Notes: generated from the sequence alone by a model not told the origin. Shown: positions 33,476-42,102, counted from the first letter of the stretch. The stretch is 64,000 bases of DNA from Uliginosibacterium flavum (GCF_040566545.1 NZ_JBEWZI010000020.1:1-64000), one strand, 5' to 3'. Translations and numbers: made by a program.

Positions 33476-34177
33476 ATGAGCAGTATCAGTAGCATCAGCA
33501 GTCTGGCCAGTACGCTGTTTACCAGGCTGGATACCAAGAGCCAGGGTTTCATCGAGAAGACCGATCTGCAGAGTGCCTTCGACAAGATTTCGAAGATCGG
33601 TTCAGCCAGCAGCTCCAGCGTCGATGAGGTGTTCGCCAGTCTGGACGGCGATAGCGATGGCAAGGTGACTCAGAGCGAGATGACGACGAGCATGCAGAAA
33701 CTCGCCGATCAGCTCGATAGCCAGTTGGGTAGCATGCGCATGAGCGACGCCATGGGCGGGCAGGGTGGCCCGGGCGGAGCGGGCGGCATGCCACCGCCGC
33801 CACCGCCCTCGGGCAGCGGCGGGCGGGATGATGCGGGCTTCACGCAGGACGAGTTGAGCAGCCAGCTCACTGAAATAGGCAGTAGCGACAGCAAGCGTTC
33901 CAGCCTGATTTCGAACATCGTCGCCAACTTTGACAAGGCCGACACGGACAGCGATGGCAAGGTCAGTATGAAAGAGGTGATGGCCTATGACCAAACCAGC
34001 AGCACATCCTCCACGACGGCTGCCAACGCTAGTGCTTCGAGTGATTCCAGCAGCGCCAGCAGTTCATCGGATAGCAACAGCGAGTTCGCTGTGATGATGA
34101 AAATCATGCAGCTGGCGCAGTCCTATAGCGCCTTTGACCAGGCATCAAGCCAGAGCAGTCTGTCGACGGTTGCATGA
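33476..34177 (+). CDS. EF-hand calcium-binding protein (XopAW-like)
   Basis: A 233-residue protein with EF-hand loops: a degenerate one (DTKSQGFIEKTDL), a canonical one near residue 57 (DGDSDGKVTQSEM) and another near 158 (DTDSDGKVSMKEV). The middle is a Gly/Pro-rich linker (GGQGGPGGAGGMPPPPPPSG), and the end is a Ser/Ala-rich low-complexity region. No classical signal peptide is evident; the Ser-rich N-terminus (MSSISSISSLAST) is seen in related EF-hand proteins annotated as XopAW-like. It is likely to bind calcium; role unknown. AGGAG lies before ATG 33476. The unusual structured leader upstream suggests post-transcriptional control. Confidence 0.82.
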   Translation: MSSISSISSLASTLFTRLDTKSQGFIEKTDLQSAFDKISKIGSASSSSVDEVFASLDGDSDGKVTQSEMTTSMQKLADQLDSQLGSMRMSDAMGGQGGPGGAGGMPPPPPPSGSGGRDDAGFTQDELSSQLTEIGSSDSKRSSLISNIVANFDKADTDSDGKVSMKEVMAYDQTSSTSSTTAANASASSDSSSASSSSDSNSEFAVMMKIMQLAQSYSAFDQASSQSSLSTVA

Positions 34178-34235
34178 ATCCTGTTGCCAAGCCTTGACTG
34201 CGTCGTCTCGGTTGTCGAGTCGGCGCAGCGCGCTT

Positions 34236-35276
34236 TCAGACCAGCTCACCCGGCGCAAACACACCGCGTTCGGTGATGATGCCAGTGATCAATGCTGCTG
34301 GCGTGATGTCGAAAGCCGGGTTGCAAACGGCTTCGGTCGCGTCGATGCAACGGACACTGGCGATCTCGCCGTCGGCGAGCAGGCCGGTGGCGAGGCGCAG
34401 CTCCTCGGCGCTGCGTTCCTCGATCGGAATCGCGGCGCCATTCGGGCAGGCCAGATCAATCGTCGACCAGGGCGCGGCGATGTAAAAGGGCACGCCGGCT
34501 TCTCTGGCTGCGAGGGCTTTGAGGTAGGTGCCGACCTTGTTGGCGGTGTCGCCATTGGCGGCGATGCGATCCGCGCCGGTGATGACGATGTCCACTTTCC
34601 CTTGTTGCAGCAGCAGGCCGGCAGCATTGTCGGCAATCAGGGTGTGTGGCACTTGATTGGCAGCGAGTTCGGCAGCGGTCAGGTAGCCCTGATTGCGCGG
34701 CCGCGTCTCGCTGACCCATACGTGCTGTGCGATGCCTGCCTGAAGAGCCGCATAGACAGGCGCTAGCGCGGTACCCCATCCGCAGGTGGCCAGTGCGCCT
34801 GCATTACAGTGGGTCATGCTCTGTAAGGGCCGCTGGGTGCGGCTCTCCAGCAGGGTGCTTTTCAGGATGCTCAAGCCATGTTGGCCGATGGCCTGATTGG
34901 CGGCGATGTCTTCGATGCGGATCTGGTCGGCTTCGGCCCAGGCGGCGGCGCTGCGTTCAGCGGGGGCCAAGGGTGCCAACAGCGTTTGCATGCGTGCCAG
35001 TGCCCAGTGCAGATTGACGGCGGTCGGGCGGGTGGCGGCGAGGGTTTCAAGTGCGTGGGTGAGGCCGGCATCCGAGGCGTCGGCTTGCATCGCCAGCGCC
35101 ACGCCATAGGCCGCAGAGGCGCCAATCAGTGGTGCGCCGCGCACCTGCATGCTGCGGATGGCGTGGGCCATTTCCTCCAGCGATGTCAGGGTGACAGACT
35201 GCCAGGTGAGCGGTAGACGAGTCTGGTCGAGAATGCGGACGTGCTGGCCGTGACGGAGGATGGTTTCGAAGAGCAT
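34236..35276 (-). CDS. mtnA: S-methyl-5-thioribose-1-phosphate isomerase
   Basis: A 346-residue aldose-ketose isomerase of the eIF2B-like family that converts methylthioribose-1-phosphate to methylthioribulose-1-phosphate in methionine salvage. Family segments are RGAPLIGASAAYGVALA, the active-site THCNAGALATCGWGTALAPVY with its Cys, DETRPRNQG-like SETRPRNQG, and the catalytic Asp in ITGADRIAANGDTANKVGTY. Just before THCNAG the protein carries an extra segment (STLLESRTQRPLQSM) where relatives usually have a few residues; its DNA is a copy of a local dispersed repeat (34821-34853). The frame stays open. No other mtn genes are close. Function may be retained or impaired. Confidence 0.9.
   Translation of the reverse strand: MLFETILRHGQHVRILDQTRLPLTWQSVTLTSLEEMAHAIRSMQVRGAPLIGASAAYGVALAMQADASDAGLTHALETLAATRPTAVNLHWALARMQTLLAPLAPAERSAAAWAEADQIRIEDIAANQAIGQHGLSILKSTLLESRTQRPLQSMTHCNAGALATCGWGTALAPVYAALQAGIAQHVWVSETRPRNQGYLTAAELAANQVPHTLIADNAAGLLLQQGKVDIVITGADRIAANGDTANKVGTYLKALAAREAGVPFYIAAPWSTIDLACPNGAAIPIEERSAEELRLATGLLADGEIASVRCIDATEAVCNPAFDITPAALITGIITERGVFAPGELV
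34734..34853. repeat. REP-like element sequence inside the mtnA coding region
   Basis: Two segments match intergenic repeats of this window. GCCTGCCTGAAGAGCCGCAT at 34734-34753 is identical over 20 bases to 54113-54132. CTGGGTGCGGCTCTCCAG at 34833-34850 is the exact complement of 58849-58866, and with 34821-34832 forms the GGGCCGC...GCGGCTC hairpin also found at 21809-21832. The bases between the two segments encode the conserved active-site part of MtnA, so only the second segment looks like a clean insertion, adding roughly ten residues in frame. Confidence 0.7.
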
Positions 35277-35387
35277 GACGGGATCGCAAGAGAAGAATCG
35301 ACAGGATTATCCCATTCGGAGCGGCAAGGCTACTTGATCCGGATGCTTGCCGGGATAAACTGCGGGCTTGAATAGTGTGGAGCCGGT

Positions 35388-35639
35388 ATGCAGAAGCTGT
35401 TCTTGTTTCTATTCGCCTTGCTGGCGATCTGGTATGTGCGCCGACTGGTGCAGCGTGGCGATGCTGATGACTCTTCATCTGCGCCTCCGGTCGAAACGCG
35501 TCGTGATGCTCTGCGTAGTGAAACCGTGCGCGAATGTGCCCAGTGCGGTGTGCTGGTGCCGGAGAGCGAAGGTGTCGTTGTGGGCGACGGTTTCTATTGC
35601 TCGGCCGAACATGCACGTCTGGCGGAGCGTGGCCGATGA
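35388..35639 (+). CDS. PP0621 family protein with zinc-binding cysteines
   Basis: An 83-residue protein of the PP0621/MYND-like family. One N-terminal membrane helix (MQKLFLFLFALLAIWYVRRL) is followed by a polar linker and a small zinc-binding motif with CAQCG (near residues 50-54) and FYCSAEH (near 69-75). The family commonly precedes pilS-pilR or ampD in beta- and gamma-proteobacteria; its function is unknown. Its stop overlaps the pilS start (ATGA at 35636), so they are translationally coupled. GGAG lies before ATG 35388. Membrane topology would place the zinc site in the cytoplasm. Confidence 0.85.
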   Translation: MQKLFLFLFALLAIWYVRRLVQRGDADDSSSAPPVETRRDALRSETVRECAQCGVLVPESEGVVVGDGFYCSAEHARLAERGR

Positions 35640-37198
35640 GCCTCGCTGCATTGCCGTCAGGCGAATCCAGTCATGCGCGTGCCGTTTCGATCCGCTATTT
35701 CAATCTGTACCGGATTGTCGTGGCGAGCGCGTTCGCGATTTTTGGCGGGGTCTTCAGCTTCGGCCAGAAGGCACCGGAAGTTTTTCTGGTCACTCTGGTT
35801 GCCTACTGGGTGATGGCGTTTTCTTTCTTCCTGCTGCATGCCGGTAGTCCGCACTATGGCGAGCGTACCCTGGGTCTGCAGACGGCGTTGGACATCATCA
35901 TGCTGGCCTTGTTCATGTATGCCAGCGGCGGCTTTCGCAGTGGCATGCCCTTTCTGATGATGACCTCGATTGCCGGTGCCGGCCTGGTGGGGCAGGGGCG
36001 CATGGTGCTGGGCGCGGCGTCTCTGGCGACGATGGCCGTGCTGGTTGATCAGCTGTATCGGACCTTGACCGGGAATGAAGGTCAGGTCGACTTTTCACAG
36101 GCAGCGATCATTTGTGTGGGTTTCTTTGCCGTGGCGGTGGTGGCCAGAATGCTGTCGCGCCGGGCCTTGGCCAACGAGGCGCTGGCAAATTCGCGAGGCT
36201 TTGATCTGGCGCGTCAGATGCGCGTGAACGCCCGCATCATCGAGGATATGCAGGATGGCGTGGTGGTGCTGGATGCGGAAAATTCTGTGCGCCAGATGAA
36301 TCCGCGGGCCAGTGAGTTGCTGGGCGTGGCCTTGCAGACGGGTGATCGTATCGTCGAAAGCTTGCCGGATCTTGCCAGCAGCATCTTGCTTGAATCCAGT
36401 CCGGACAGTGTGCAGATGGTCGCGGAACGGACCGGCAAGACCCTGAGCGTGCGCCGGGTGGCGATTGCCGAAGCTGGCGCCGCTGGGGATACGCTGTTAT
36501 TTCTGGAGGATATGGATCGGGTGCAAGCGCGGGCGCAGCAGATCAAGCTGGCGGCGCTGGGGCGACTGACCGCCAACATTGCGCATGAAATCCGCAATCC
36601 GCTGTCTTCGGTGTCTCATGCCAGCGAGTTGTTGCTCGAAGAGAAGCGGCAGGGCGTGCAGGAGCGGCTGGTGCGGATCATTCACGACAATGCGGCGCGT
36701 ATTGAACGCATCGTGCGTGACGTGCTGGAGCTGGGGCAGCGGGATCGCCTGACATCCGAGCCGCTGGATCTGGCGCAGTTCTGTCGCGGGTTCGTGGACG
36801 AATTCTCGATTCCGAATCCGCGTATCGCGCAGTTGGTGCAACTCGAGCTGGACGAGGGGGCAAGGGGCTGTTTTGATCGTCTGCATCTTTATCAGATCCT
36901 GGCCAACCTGATCGGCAATGCCAGTCGGTATTGCTCCGGGCAGGATGGGAGCATCTGCTTGAGCGTACGCGTGATCGACGAACATCGTGTGCAGATCGCC
37001 GTTCGCGATGATGGCCCCGGCATTCCGGCGGAAGATCGGGCCAAAGTATTCGAGCCTTTTTTTACGTCTGATCCCAAGGGCACTGGTTTGGGTTTGTTCA
37101 TGGCACGCGAGCTGGCTGAGGCGAACGGTGCCGAATTGAGTTTGCAGGATGCGCCAGGTGGCGCAGAGTTTCATTTGATGGCCAGGAGAACTGCATGA
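35636..37198 (+). CDS. pilS: Type IV pilus sensor histidine kinase PilS
   Basis: A 520-residue kinase. Its N-terminal half contains about six membrane helices (residues about 20-190: VVASAFAIFGGVFSFG; FLVTLVAYWVMAFSFFLL; MPFLMMTSIAGAGLV). A cytoplasmic PAS-like domain (IIEDMQDGVVVLDAENSVRQ) follows. HisKA has the phosphoacceptor in TANIAHEIRNPLSSVSHAS, and the ATPase domain has NLIGNASRYC, DDGPGIP and KGTGLGLFMARELAE. In Pseudomonas PilS phosphorylates PilR to control sigma-54 transcription of pilin. Start ATG overlaps the PP0621 stop, and its stop overlaps pilR. No pilin gene is close by. Confidence 0.9.
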   Translation: MSLAALPSGESSHARAVSIRYFNLYRIVVASAFAIFGGVFSFGQKAPEVFLVTLVAYWVMAFSFFLLHAGSPHYGERTLGLQTALDIIMLALFMYASGGFRSGMPFLMMTSIAGAGLVGQGRMVLGAASLATMAVLVDQLYRTLTGNEGQVDFSQAAIICVGFFAVAVVARMLSRRALANEALANSRGFDLARQMRVNARIIEDMQDGVVVLDAENSVRQMNPRASELLGVALQTGDRIVESLPDLASSILLESSPDSVQMVAERTGKTLSVRRVAIAEAGAAGDTLLFLEDMDRVQARAQQIKLAALGRLTANIAHEIRNPLSSVSHASELLLEEKRQGVQERLVRIIHDNAARIERIVRDVLELGQRDRLTSEPLDLAQFCRGFVDEFSIPNPRIAQLVQLELDEGARGCFDRLHLYQILANLIGNASRYCSGQDGSICLSVRVIDEHRVQIAVRDDGPGIPAEDRAKVFEPFFTSDPKGTGLGLFMARELAEANGAELSLQDAPGGAEFHLMARRTA

Positions 37199-38601
37199 GC
37201 AGCGAAAGTCAGGAACGTCGCAAGGGGCGCGGCGCAGACGTGCTGGTGGTAGATGACGAAGAGGATATTCGTGAGCTGATTGAACTCTCGCTGGTGCGCA
37301 TGGGCCTGGGTGTTGATGCGGCGGGATCGGTGAAAGAGGCGATCAAGCTGATCAGCGAACGTCAGTATCGTTTGTGCCTGACCGATATGCGGCTGCCCGA
37401 CGGTGAAGGCCTGGATGTCGTGAAGTACATCAACGAGCATTGCGCGGATCTGCCGGTGGCGGTGATTACCGCACATGGCAGCATGGATAACGCGGTGACG
37501 GCGCTGAAGGCAGGAGCCTTCGATTACCTCTCCAAGCCGGTGGCGCTTGATCAGTTGCGGGCCTTGGTGAAGTCCGCGCTGGAAGTGCCCAAACCGCAAC
37601 TCAAAGAGGGTAAGCCGGCCGCGCAACTCACCGGTGACTCGTCGGCCATGCAGCAGGTGCGTGCGATGATCGAGCGCTTGGCGCGCAGCTTGGCGCCTGT
37701 TTATATCTCGGGCGAATCCGGGAGCGGCAAGGAGCGCGCAGCACGTCTGGTGCACGGCCTCGGCCCGCGTGCAGACAAGGCCTTTGTCGGGGTTAACTGC
37801 GGTGCAATCCCGGAAAATCTGATGGAGAGCGAGTTCTTCGGTTACCGCAAAGGCGCGTTCACAGGCGCCGAAACCGATCGCGACGGCTTCTTTCAGGCGG
37901 CCGATGGCGGAACTTTGTTTCTCGATGAAGTGGCGGATCTACCCCTGGCCATGCAGGTCAAACTGCTGCGCGTGATTCAGGAAAAGCGCGTGCGTCGCGT
38001 GGGTGATACGCAGGAGCAGGCGATCGATGTGCGCATCATTTCGGCGACGCATCAGAACCTGCGCGAACGCGTCGAACAAGGCAAATTCAGACAGGATCTG
38101 TTCTATCGCTTGAATGTGATCGAGCTGAAGATGCCTGCCTTGCGCGAGCGCCGCGACGACATTGCCGGTCTTGCGGAGAGCTTGTTGGCGCGTCTGGCGA
38201 CGGATGCGGGTCTGCGTCCGCCTCGCTTGACGGAGCGTGCGCTGAAGGCCTTGCTGGGCTATGGCTTTCCCGGCAATGTACGGGAACTTGAAAACATTCT
38301 TGAGCGTGCCCTGGCCTTGTCACTGGGGGATGCGATTGATGTCGAGGATCTGCATCTGGAGCCGCAGGATTGCGAGGGCGCCGCGAGTCGTGGCGACTCT
38401 GCCAACGGTGGCCCCTTACAGGACTATCTGGATCAGGTTGAGCGTCAGGCCATCGTGGAGGCTCTGGGTAAAACCTCAGGGAATCGCACTGCGGCTGCGC
38501 GTGTGCTGGGCGTTACCTTTCGCTCCTTGCGCTATCGCATGGAGCGTCTGGGCATGAAGGGTGACAAGAACGACAAGCTGGAAGCTGGGGATCTTGATTG
38601 A
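37195..38601 (+). CDS. pilR: Sigma-54-dependent response regulator PilR
   Basis: A 468-residue NtrC-type regulator. The receiver has Asp in CLTDMRLPDGEG and Lys in YLSKPV. The AAA+ domain shows Walker A GESGSGKE, the sigma-54 contact GAFTGA, Walker B GTLFLDEVADL and the arginine finger region FRQDLFYRLNVIELKMP. A Fis-type helix-turn-helix ends the protein (GNRTAAARVLGVTFRSLRYR). It activates sigma-54 promoters, classically that of pilA. The start overlaps pilS by ATGA and the stop overlaps ampD by one base (TGATG), giving one coupled operon PP0621-pilS-pilR-ampD. Confidence 0.92.
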   Translation: MSSESQERRKGRGADVLVVDDEEDIRELIELSLVRMGLGVDAAGSVKEAIKLISERQYRLCLTDMRLPDGEGLDVVKYINEHCADLPVAVITAHGSMDNAVTALKAGAFDYLSKPVALDQLRALVKSALEVPKPQLKEGKPAAQLTGDSSAMQQVRAMIERLARSLAPVYISGESGSGKERAARLVHGLGPRADKAFVGVNCGAIPENLMESEFFGYRKGAFTGAETDRDGFFQAADGGTLFLDEVADLPLAMQVKLLRVIQEKRVRRVGDTQEQAIDVRIISATHQNLRERVEQGKFRQDLFYRLNVIELKMPALRERRDDIAGLAESLLARLATDAGLRPPRLTERALKALLGYGFPGNVRELENILERALALSLGDAIDVEDLHLEPQDCEGAASRGDSANGGPLQDYLDQVERQAIVEALGKTSGNRTAAARVLGVTFRSLRYRMERLGMKGDKNDKLEAGDLD

Positions 38602-39164
38602 TGCGGGACGCTCTGCGACTTGATGCCGCAGGCTGGATCGAAGGGGCACGCCGTGTGCCCTCTCCCAATTGTGATGCGCGCCCGCAGGGCGAGGCGCCGC
38701 AACTGCTGGTCATTCATGCCATCAGCTTGCCGCCGGATCAGTTTGGCGGTCCCGGCGTCGAGCAGCTTTTTACCAATAGGCTGGATCCCGAACAGCATCC
38801 GTATTACGCGCAGATCCAGCATCTTCGGGTTTCTGCGCATTTCTTCATCCGGCGTGACGGCGAACTTGTCCAGTTCGTTGCCGTAAACGATCGTGCCTGG
38901 CATGCGGGGGTTTCGAGTTGGCAGGGTCGCGAGCGCTGCAATGATTTTTCCATCGGGATTGAGCTGGAAGGCTGCGATACCGCGCCCTTCGAGACCGCGC
39001 AGTACCTTCAGTTGGCGAGCCTGGTACGAGGTCTGCGGGTGGATTTTCCTTTGTGCGAAATTCTCGGACATAGTGACATTGCGCCCGGACGCAAGACGGA
39101 TCCCGGCCCGTTTTTCGATTGGTTTCGGCTACATTCTTTGCTCGCAGAGGCTCCGGCCGCTTGA
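38601..39164 (+). CDS. ampD: 1,6-anhydro-N-acetylmuramyl-L-alanine amidase AmpD
   Basis: A 187-residue cytoplasmic zinc amidase of normal length. Zinc ligands are His39 in LLVIHAIS, His in ILGHSDIAPGRKTDPG and the Asp in the same segment. The AHFFIRRDGELVQFV strand and RAWHAGVSSWQGR loop are typical. It removes the stem peptide from anhydromuropeptides during wall recycling and so keeps AmpR-type beta-lactamase inducers low. The ATG at 38601 shares one base with the pilR stop. It is the last gene of the operon; a long AT-rich gap follows. Confidence 0.93.
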   Translation: MRDALRLDAAGWIEGARRVPSPNCDARPQGEAPQLLVIHAISLPPDQFGGPGVEQLFTNRLDPEQHPYYAQIQHLRVSAHFFIRRDGELVQFVAVNDRAWHAGVSSWQGRERCNDFSIGIELEGCDTAPFETAQYLQLASLVRGLRVDFPLCEILGHSDIAPGRKTDPGPFFDWFRLHSLLAEAPAA

Positions 39165-39831
39165 GGTTTTTCTACTGTACTTAGTCTGAATCGCGGTTTG
39201 GACGACTATATCTAGTGCTTTTCTTGCGAAGTCCGTTCAAATTATTTTGCACTGCAAGGTGTGAATTTCGCATCAGGCGATGAAATTTCCGACAAACGAT
39301 TTTCATGTATGAAATCCTCTGTCTGAGCTACGGTGGTCCTTGCAGAGCTTTTGTTGGTGCGGGTTAAAGGGCGTTTTTACGGCAAGATTGTTTTTTCATC
39401 TGACATATTATTGTTGTGCAGATGAAATCAACATGTAAAAAAATCTTGATTCATTTGCTGTTTTGGCTTAAACGGTATTTAGTGCTTATGCATTTGAAAG
39501 CGAACTGAATCCGGTGTCCTGCGAACATTTGCCCCGCGTCCCAAATTTCAGCCCTGTCGTCTCCCGGCGATTCGTGCAGGGAGAGCCTATTGCTCTTCTG
39601 CGCTTTCAAGCCACCTCGTTTTTTTGTGAGCCCGTTTTACGTGCTCGCCATGCGCTCCGTCATTCTTTCGGTAAGCGCATCTCCATCCCATTTCCTGCCA
39701 CGCATTTTTGTGCGCAAGGCGGTTTCAAGACGCCGCGTTATCGCGCGGCTTTACACCATTCGACCGGAGTATGGCGGAAGGTGCGTATGTGTAGTGTCCA
39801 ACCTGAGCGGTGCTAATAAGGAGGTGTGAAG
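39165..39831. other. 667-base AT-rich gap, no recognised gene
   Basis: This is the longest gene-free stretch of the window and is visibly richer in A and T than the flanking genes (for example long T runs near 39370-39400 and A runs near 39435). A weak nested inverted repeat lies at about 39383-39457: CAAGAT pairs with ATCTTG, and TCATCTG with CAGATGA inside it. Open frames here have no family features. It probably holds the promoter and leader of the histone H1-like gene, and could hide a small RNA; I see no tRNA or known RNA family. Confidence 0.55.
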
Positions 39832-40875
39832 ATGGCAACAGATAAAAAACCCGCAGCAAAGAAAGCTGCACCCAAGGCTGCAGCCAAGCCGGTAGTGAAA
39901 AAAGCAGCTCCGGCCAAAGCCGTAGCCAAGCCTGCAGTGAAAAAAGCAGCACCGAAGGTTGCGGCCAAACCTGCCGCCAAGCCGGCGGCAAAGAAGGCTG
40001 CTCCGGCTAAAGCCGTCGCCAAGCCTGCCGTGAAGAAAGCTGCACTAAAGGCTGCGGCTAAACCTGCCGCCAAGCCCGCGGCGAAGAAGGCTGCTCCAGC
40101 AAAAGTTGCGGCCAAACCCGCAGTGAAGAAAGTAGCTCCGAAGGCTGCCGCCAAACCCGCGGCCAAGCCAGCAGCGAAGAAGGCTGCTCCAGCAAAAGCT
40201 GCGGCCAAGCCCGCAGTGAAGAAAGCGGCTCCGAAGGCTGCCGCTAAACCCGCGGCCAAGCCAGCAGCGAAGAAGGCTGCTCCAGCAAAAGCTGCCGCCA
40301 AGCCCGCAGTGAAGAAAGCGGCTCCGAAGGCTGCCGCCAAACCCGCGGCCAAGCCAGCAGCGAAGAAGGCTGCTCCAGCCAAAGCTGCAGCCAAGCCCGC
40401 AGCGAAGAAAGCGGCTCCGAAAGCTGCCGCCAAACCTGCTGCTAAGCCAGCAGCAAAGAAGGCTGTCCCAGCCAAAGCTGCAGCCAAGCCCGCAGCGAAG
40501 AAAGTAGCGCCGAAGGCTGCGGCTAAACCCGCGGCCAAGCCGGCGGCGAAGAAGGCTGCTCCGGCGAAAGCTGTCGCCAAGCCAGTAGCGAAAAAAGTAG
40601 CTCCGAAGGCTGTGCCCAAGGCTGCCGCCAAGCCTGCTGCTCCGACTAAAGTCGCAGCCAAGCCTGTAGTAAAGAAGGTGGCCCCAAAAGCTGCTGTGAC
40701 CAAGCCGGCGGCTCCTGCTGCAGCACCAGCAGCCAAGCCTGTCGCTGCGGCTGAAGCGCCCAAGGAGCCTGAGCCTGCCCCCAAACCGGTTCCGTCCACC
40801 TCCGCAACGCCTGGCATCAAATCCTCGCTGAATCCGCGAGCGGGCTGGCCGTTTCCGAACGGTGGCCGTCCTTGA
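39832..40875 (+). CDS. Histone H1-like Lys/Ala/Pro-rich repeat protein (AlgP-like)
   Basis: A 347-residue, extremely basic protein built almost only of Ala, Lys, Pro and Val. After MATDKKPAAKKAAPK it consists of tandem repeats of KPAAKPAAKKAAPAK-type units and ends in a different segment (SSLNPRAGWPFPNGGRP). Similar proteins (AlgP/AlgR3, bacterial histone H1 homologues) bind DNA non-specifically and influence chromosome structure and some promoters. ATG 39832 has a full AAGGAGG seven bases upstream, suggesting high expression. The DNA is a minisatellite of about 93 bases, so length may vary between strains. Long open frames on the opposite strand are composition artefacts. A terminator follows at 40893. 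Confidence 0.9.
   Translation: MATDKKPAAKKAAPKAAAKPVVKKAAPAKAVAKPAVKKAAPKVAAKPAAKPAAKKAAPAKAVAKPAVKKAALKAAAKPAAKPAAKKAAPAKVAAKPAVKKVAPKAAAKPAAKPAAKKAAPAKAAAKPAVKKAAPKAAAKPAAKPAAKKAAPAKAAAKPAVKKAAPKAAAKPAAKPAAKKAAPAKAAAKPAAKKAAPKAAAKPAAKPAAKKAVPAKAAAKPAAKKVAPKAAAKPAAKPAAKKAAPAKAVAKPVAKKVAPKAVPKAAAKPAAPTKVAAKPVVKKVAPKAAVTKPAAPAAAPAAKPVAAAEAPKEPEPAPKPVPSTSATPGIKSSLNPRAGWPFPNGGRP
39960..40610 (+). repeat. 93-base coding minisatellite in the H1-like gene
   Basis: The motif AGGCTGCTCC recurs at 40181, 40274 and 40367, exactly 93 bases apart, which equals 31 codons. Diverged copies extend on both sides, giving about seven in total. The central copies are almost identical at DNA level, indicating recent duplication or gene conversion. 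Confidence 0.88.
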
Positions 40876-40892
40876 TGTAATGGGCTTGTAGT

Positions 40893-40925
40893 AAGCCGGG
40901 ATGTGCAAGCATTCCGGCTTTTTTA
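40893..40925 (+). terminator. Rho-independent terminator after the H1-like gene
   Basis: Arms AAGCCGG (40893-40899) and CCGGCTT (40914-40920), extended by a further imperfect GATG/CATT pairing, followed by six T. It lies 17 bases after the stop codon. The following stretch to 41345 is AT-rich; it holds no gene I can support and presumably carries the transglycosylase promoter. Confidence 0.9.
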
Positions 40926-41345
40926 TTTACAAGTGCGCAAAGTCAGTCCTGATGCGGCTCTTGGGTGTATGCATTTGGAATGTTCGCGCCCTGTATGGGT
41001 TTGCGGCGGATTGACAAAGTGCATTGAAATCAATAAACTGCAGTTCATCTTATTGTTTTACGAGAAAACTGCTTATATCCAATAGGCATTGCGTGTGGTC
41101 TGTTTGATGCACCTCGTTACGAATACATGCCCGGATAATTCAATCAAGGCGCAGAGGTTTTATTTCTGTGCCGCAGCACAAGCAGCAAGCCCCCTGGTTG
41201 CGGGGTGAGCAGTGCAAACCTGATGGCGCTTCCCATACGTGAAGAGTTAGCCGTCGAAAATTCGAGTCGAACTTTGCCTGAGCGCATACCTTTAATCGGG
41301 TTGCGTGTCTGTGTGTGTGCGGGTTTTGCCGGAATGGAGGATTAC

Positions 41346-42095
41346 ATGACCCATATCGTTCGCGTTTCACGCTTCACTCAGCATTTGCTGACCTTCGTCC
41401 TGTATTTTGCTCACGGCAGTTTCGTAATGCTTGGGGTGATGGTCATTGGTCTGGTTGGTTATCAACTCACCCAGTTCGGATCTGAAGGCCTTAATCCACG
41501 TGCAATGTTCGGTTATCGGCCGGTTGTGCTTGAAAGCGGGGCCGCTGCAATTGAGCTGGTCGATGCTGTATACGCCGAATCATCGGCTGAGCAAGCTGGT
41601 TTGCCTGAGGGGCTTGGCCGCGTTTCTGCTGCCATTGCCAAGCGCCACCGTGTTTCCTCGGTCGTGGTCGAGTCTCTTGTGAAGGCTGCACAGCGCGAAG
41701 CTCAGGAGAACGGCATTGATCCTCTGTTGGTTCTTGCGGTAATTACCGTTGAATCGGGTTTCAATCCATTTTCTGAAAGTGTATTAGGCGCGCAAGGCTT
41801 GATGCAGATTATCCCGAAATACCACGGAGATAAAATTGCGGCGGATAAGGGTGTAGCGGCGCTGTTTGATCCGGCAGAAAACATCCGGGTTGGAACGCTT
41901 ATTCTGAAGGCGTATCAGCGCAGCACGGGTAGTGTTGAAGCTGCATTGCAACTGTATGGTGGAGCGAGTAGCGATTCAGATATGGCGTATTCCGCCAAAG
42001 TTTTGCAGGAGCTTGATCGTCTGCGGCAGGTTGCAGGCTTGCCTGTTGCCGCCCGTACAGCTGTGCGTGCCAAAGCCGGTTCTGGCGAAAGCTGA
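41346..42095 (+). CDS. Lytic transglycosylase-like (SLT domain) membrane-anchored protein
   Basis: A 249-residue protein with an N-terminal membrane anchor (about residues 12-40: LTFVLYFAHGSFVMLGVMVI) and a C-terminal SLT domain. The catalytic Glu lies in ITVESGFNPFSES, followed by the family motifs GAQGLMQIIPKYH and the NIRVGTLILKAYQ helix and LQLYGGAS. It would cleave peptidoglycan glycan strands to 1,6-anhydro products, which AmpD upstream then recycles. ATG 41346 has GGAGG five bases upstream; longer frames start without a binding site. It converges on the aminotransferase gene with a seven-base gap. Confidence 0.85.
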   Translation: MTHIVRVSRFTQHLLTFVLYFAHGSFVMLGVMVIGLVGYQLTQFGSEGLNPRAMFGYRPVVLESGAAAIELVDAVYAESSAEQAGLPEGLGRVSAAIAKRHRVSSVVVESLVKAAQREAQENGIDPLLVLAVITVESGFNPFSESVLGAQGLMQIIPKYHGDKIAADKGVAALFDPAENIRVGTLILKAYQRSTGSVEAALQLYGGASSDSDMAYSAKVLQELDRLRQVAGLPVAARTAVRAKAGSGES

Positions 42096-42102
42096 GTGTT
42101 GA

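Noticed and set aside
39514..39816. 100-codon plus-strand frame in the AT-rich gap
   Set aside because: Composition is not protein-like (many Arg, His, Phe, Cys) and there is no binding site; listed as non-coding.
39813..40820. 335-codon antisense frame over the histone H1-like gene, rich in Gly, Ala and Phe
   Set aside because: It is the mirror of the Ala/Lys/Pro repeats; the sense strand has a full Shine-Dalgarno site, terminator and known family composition.
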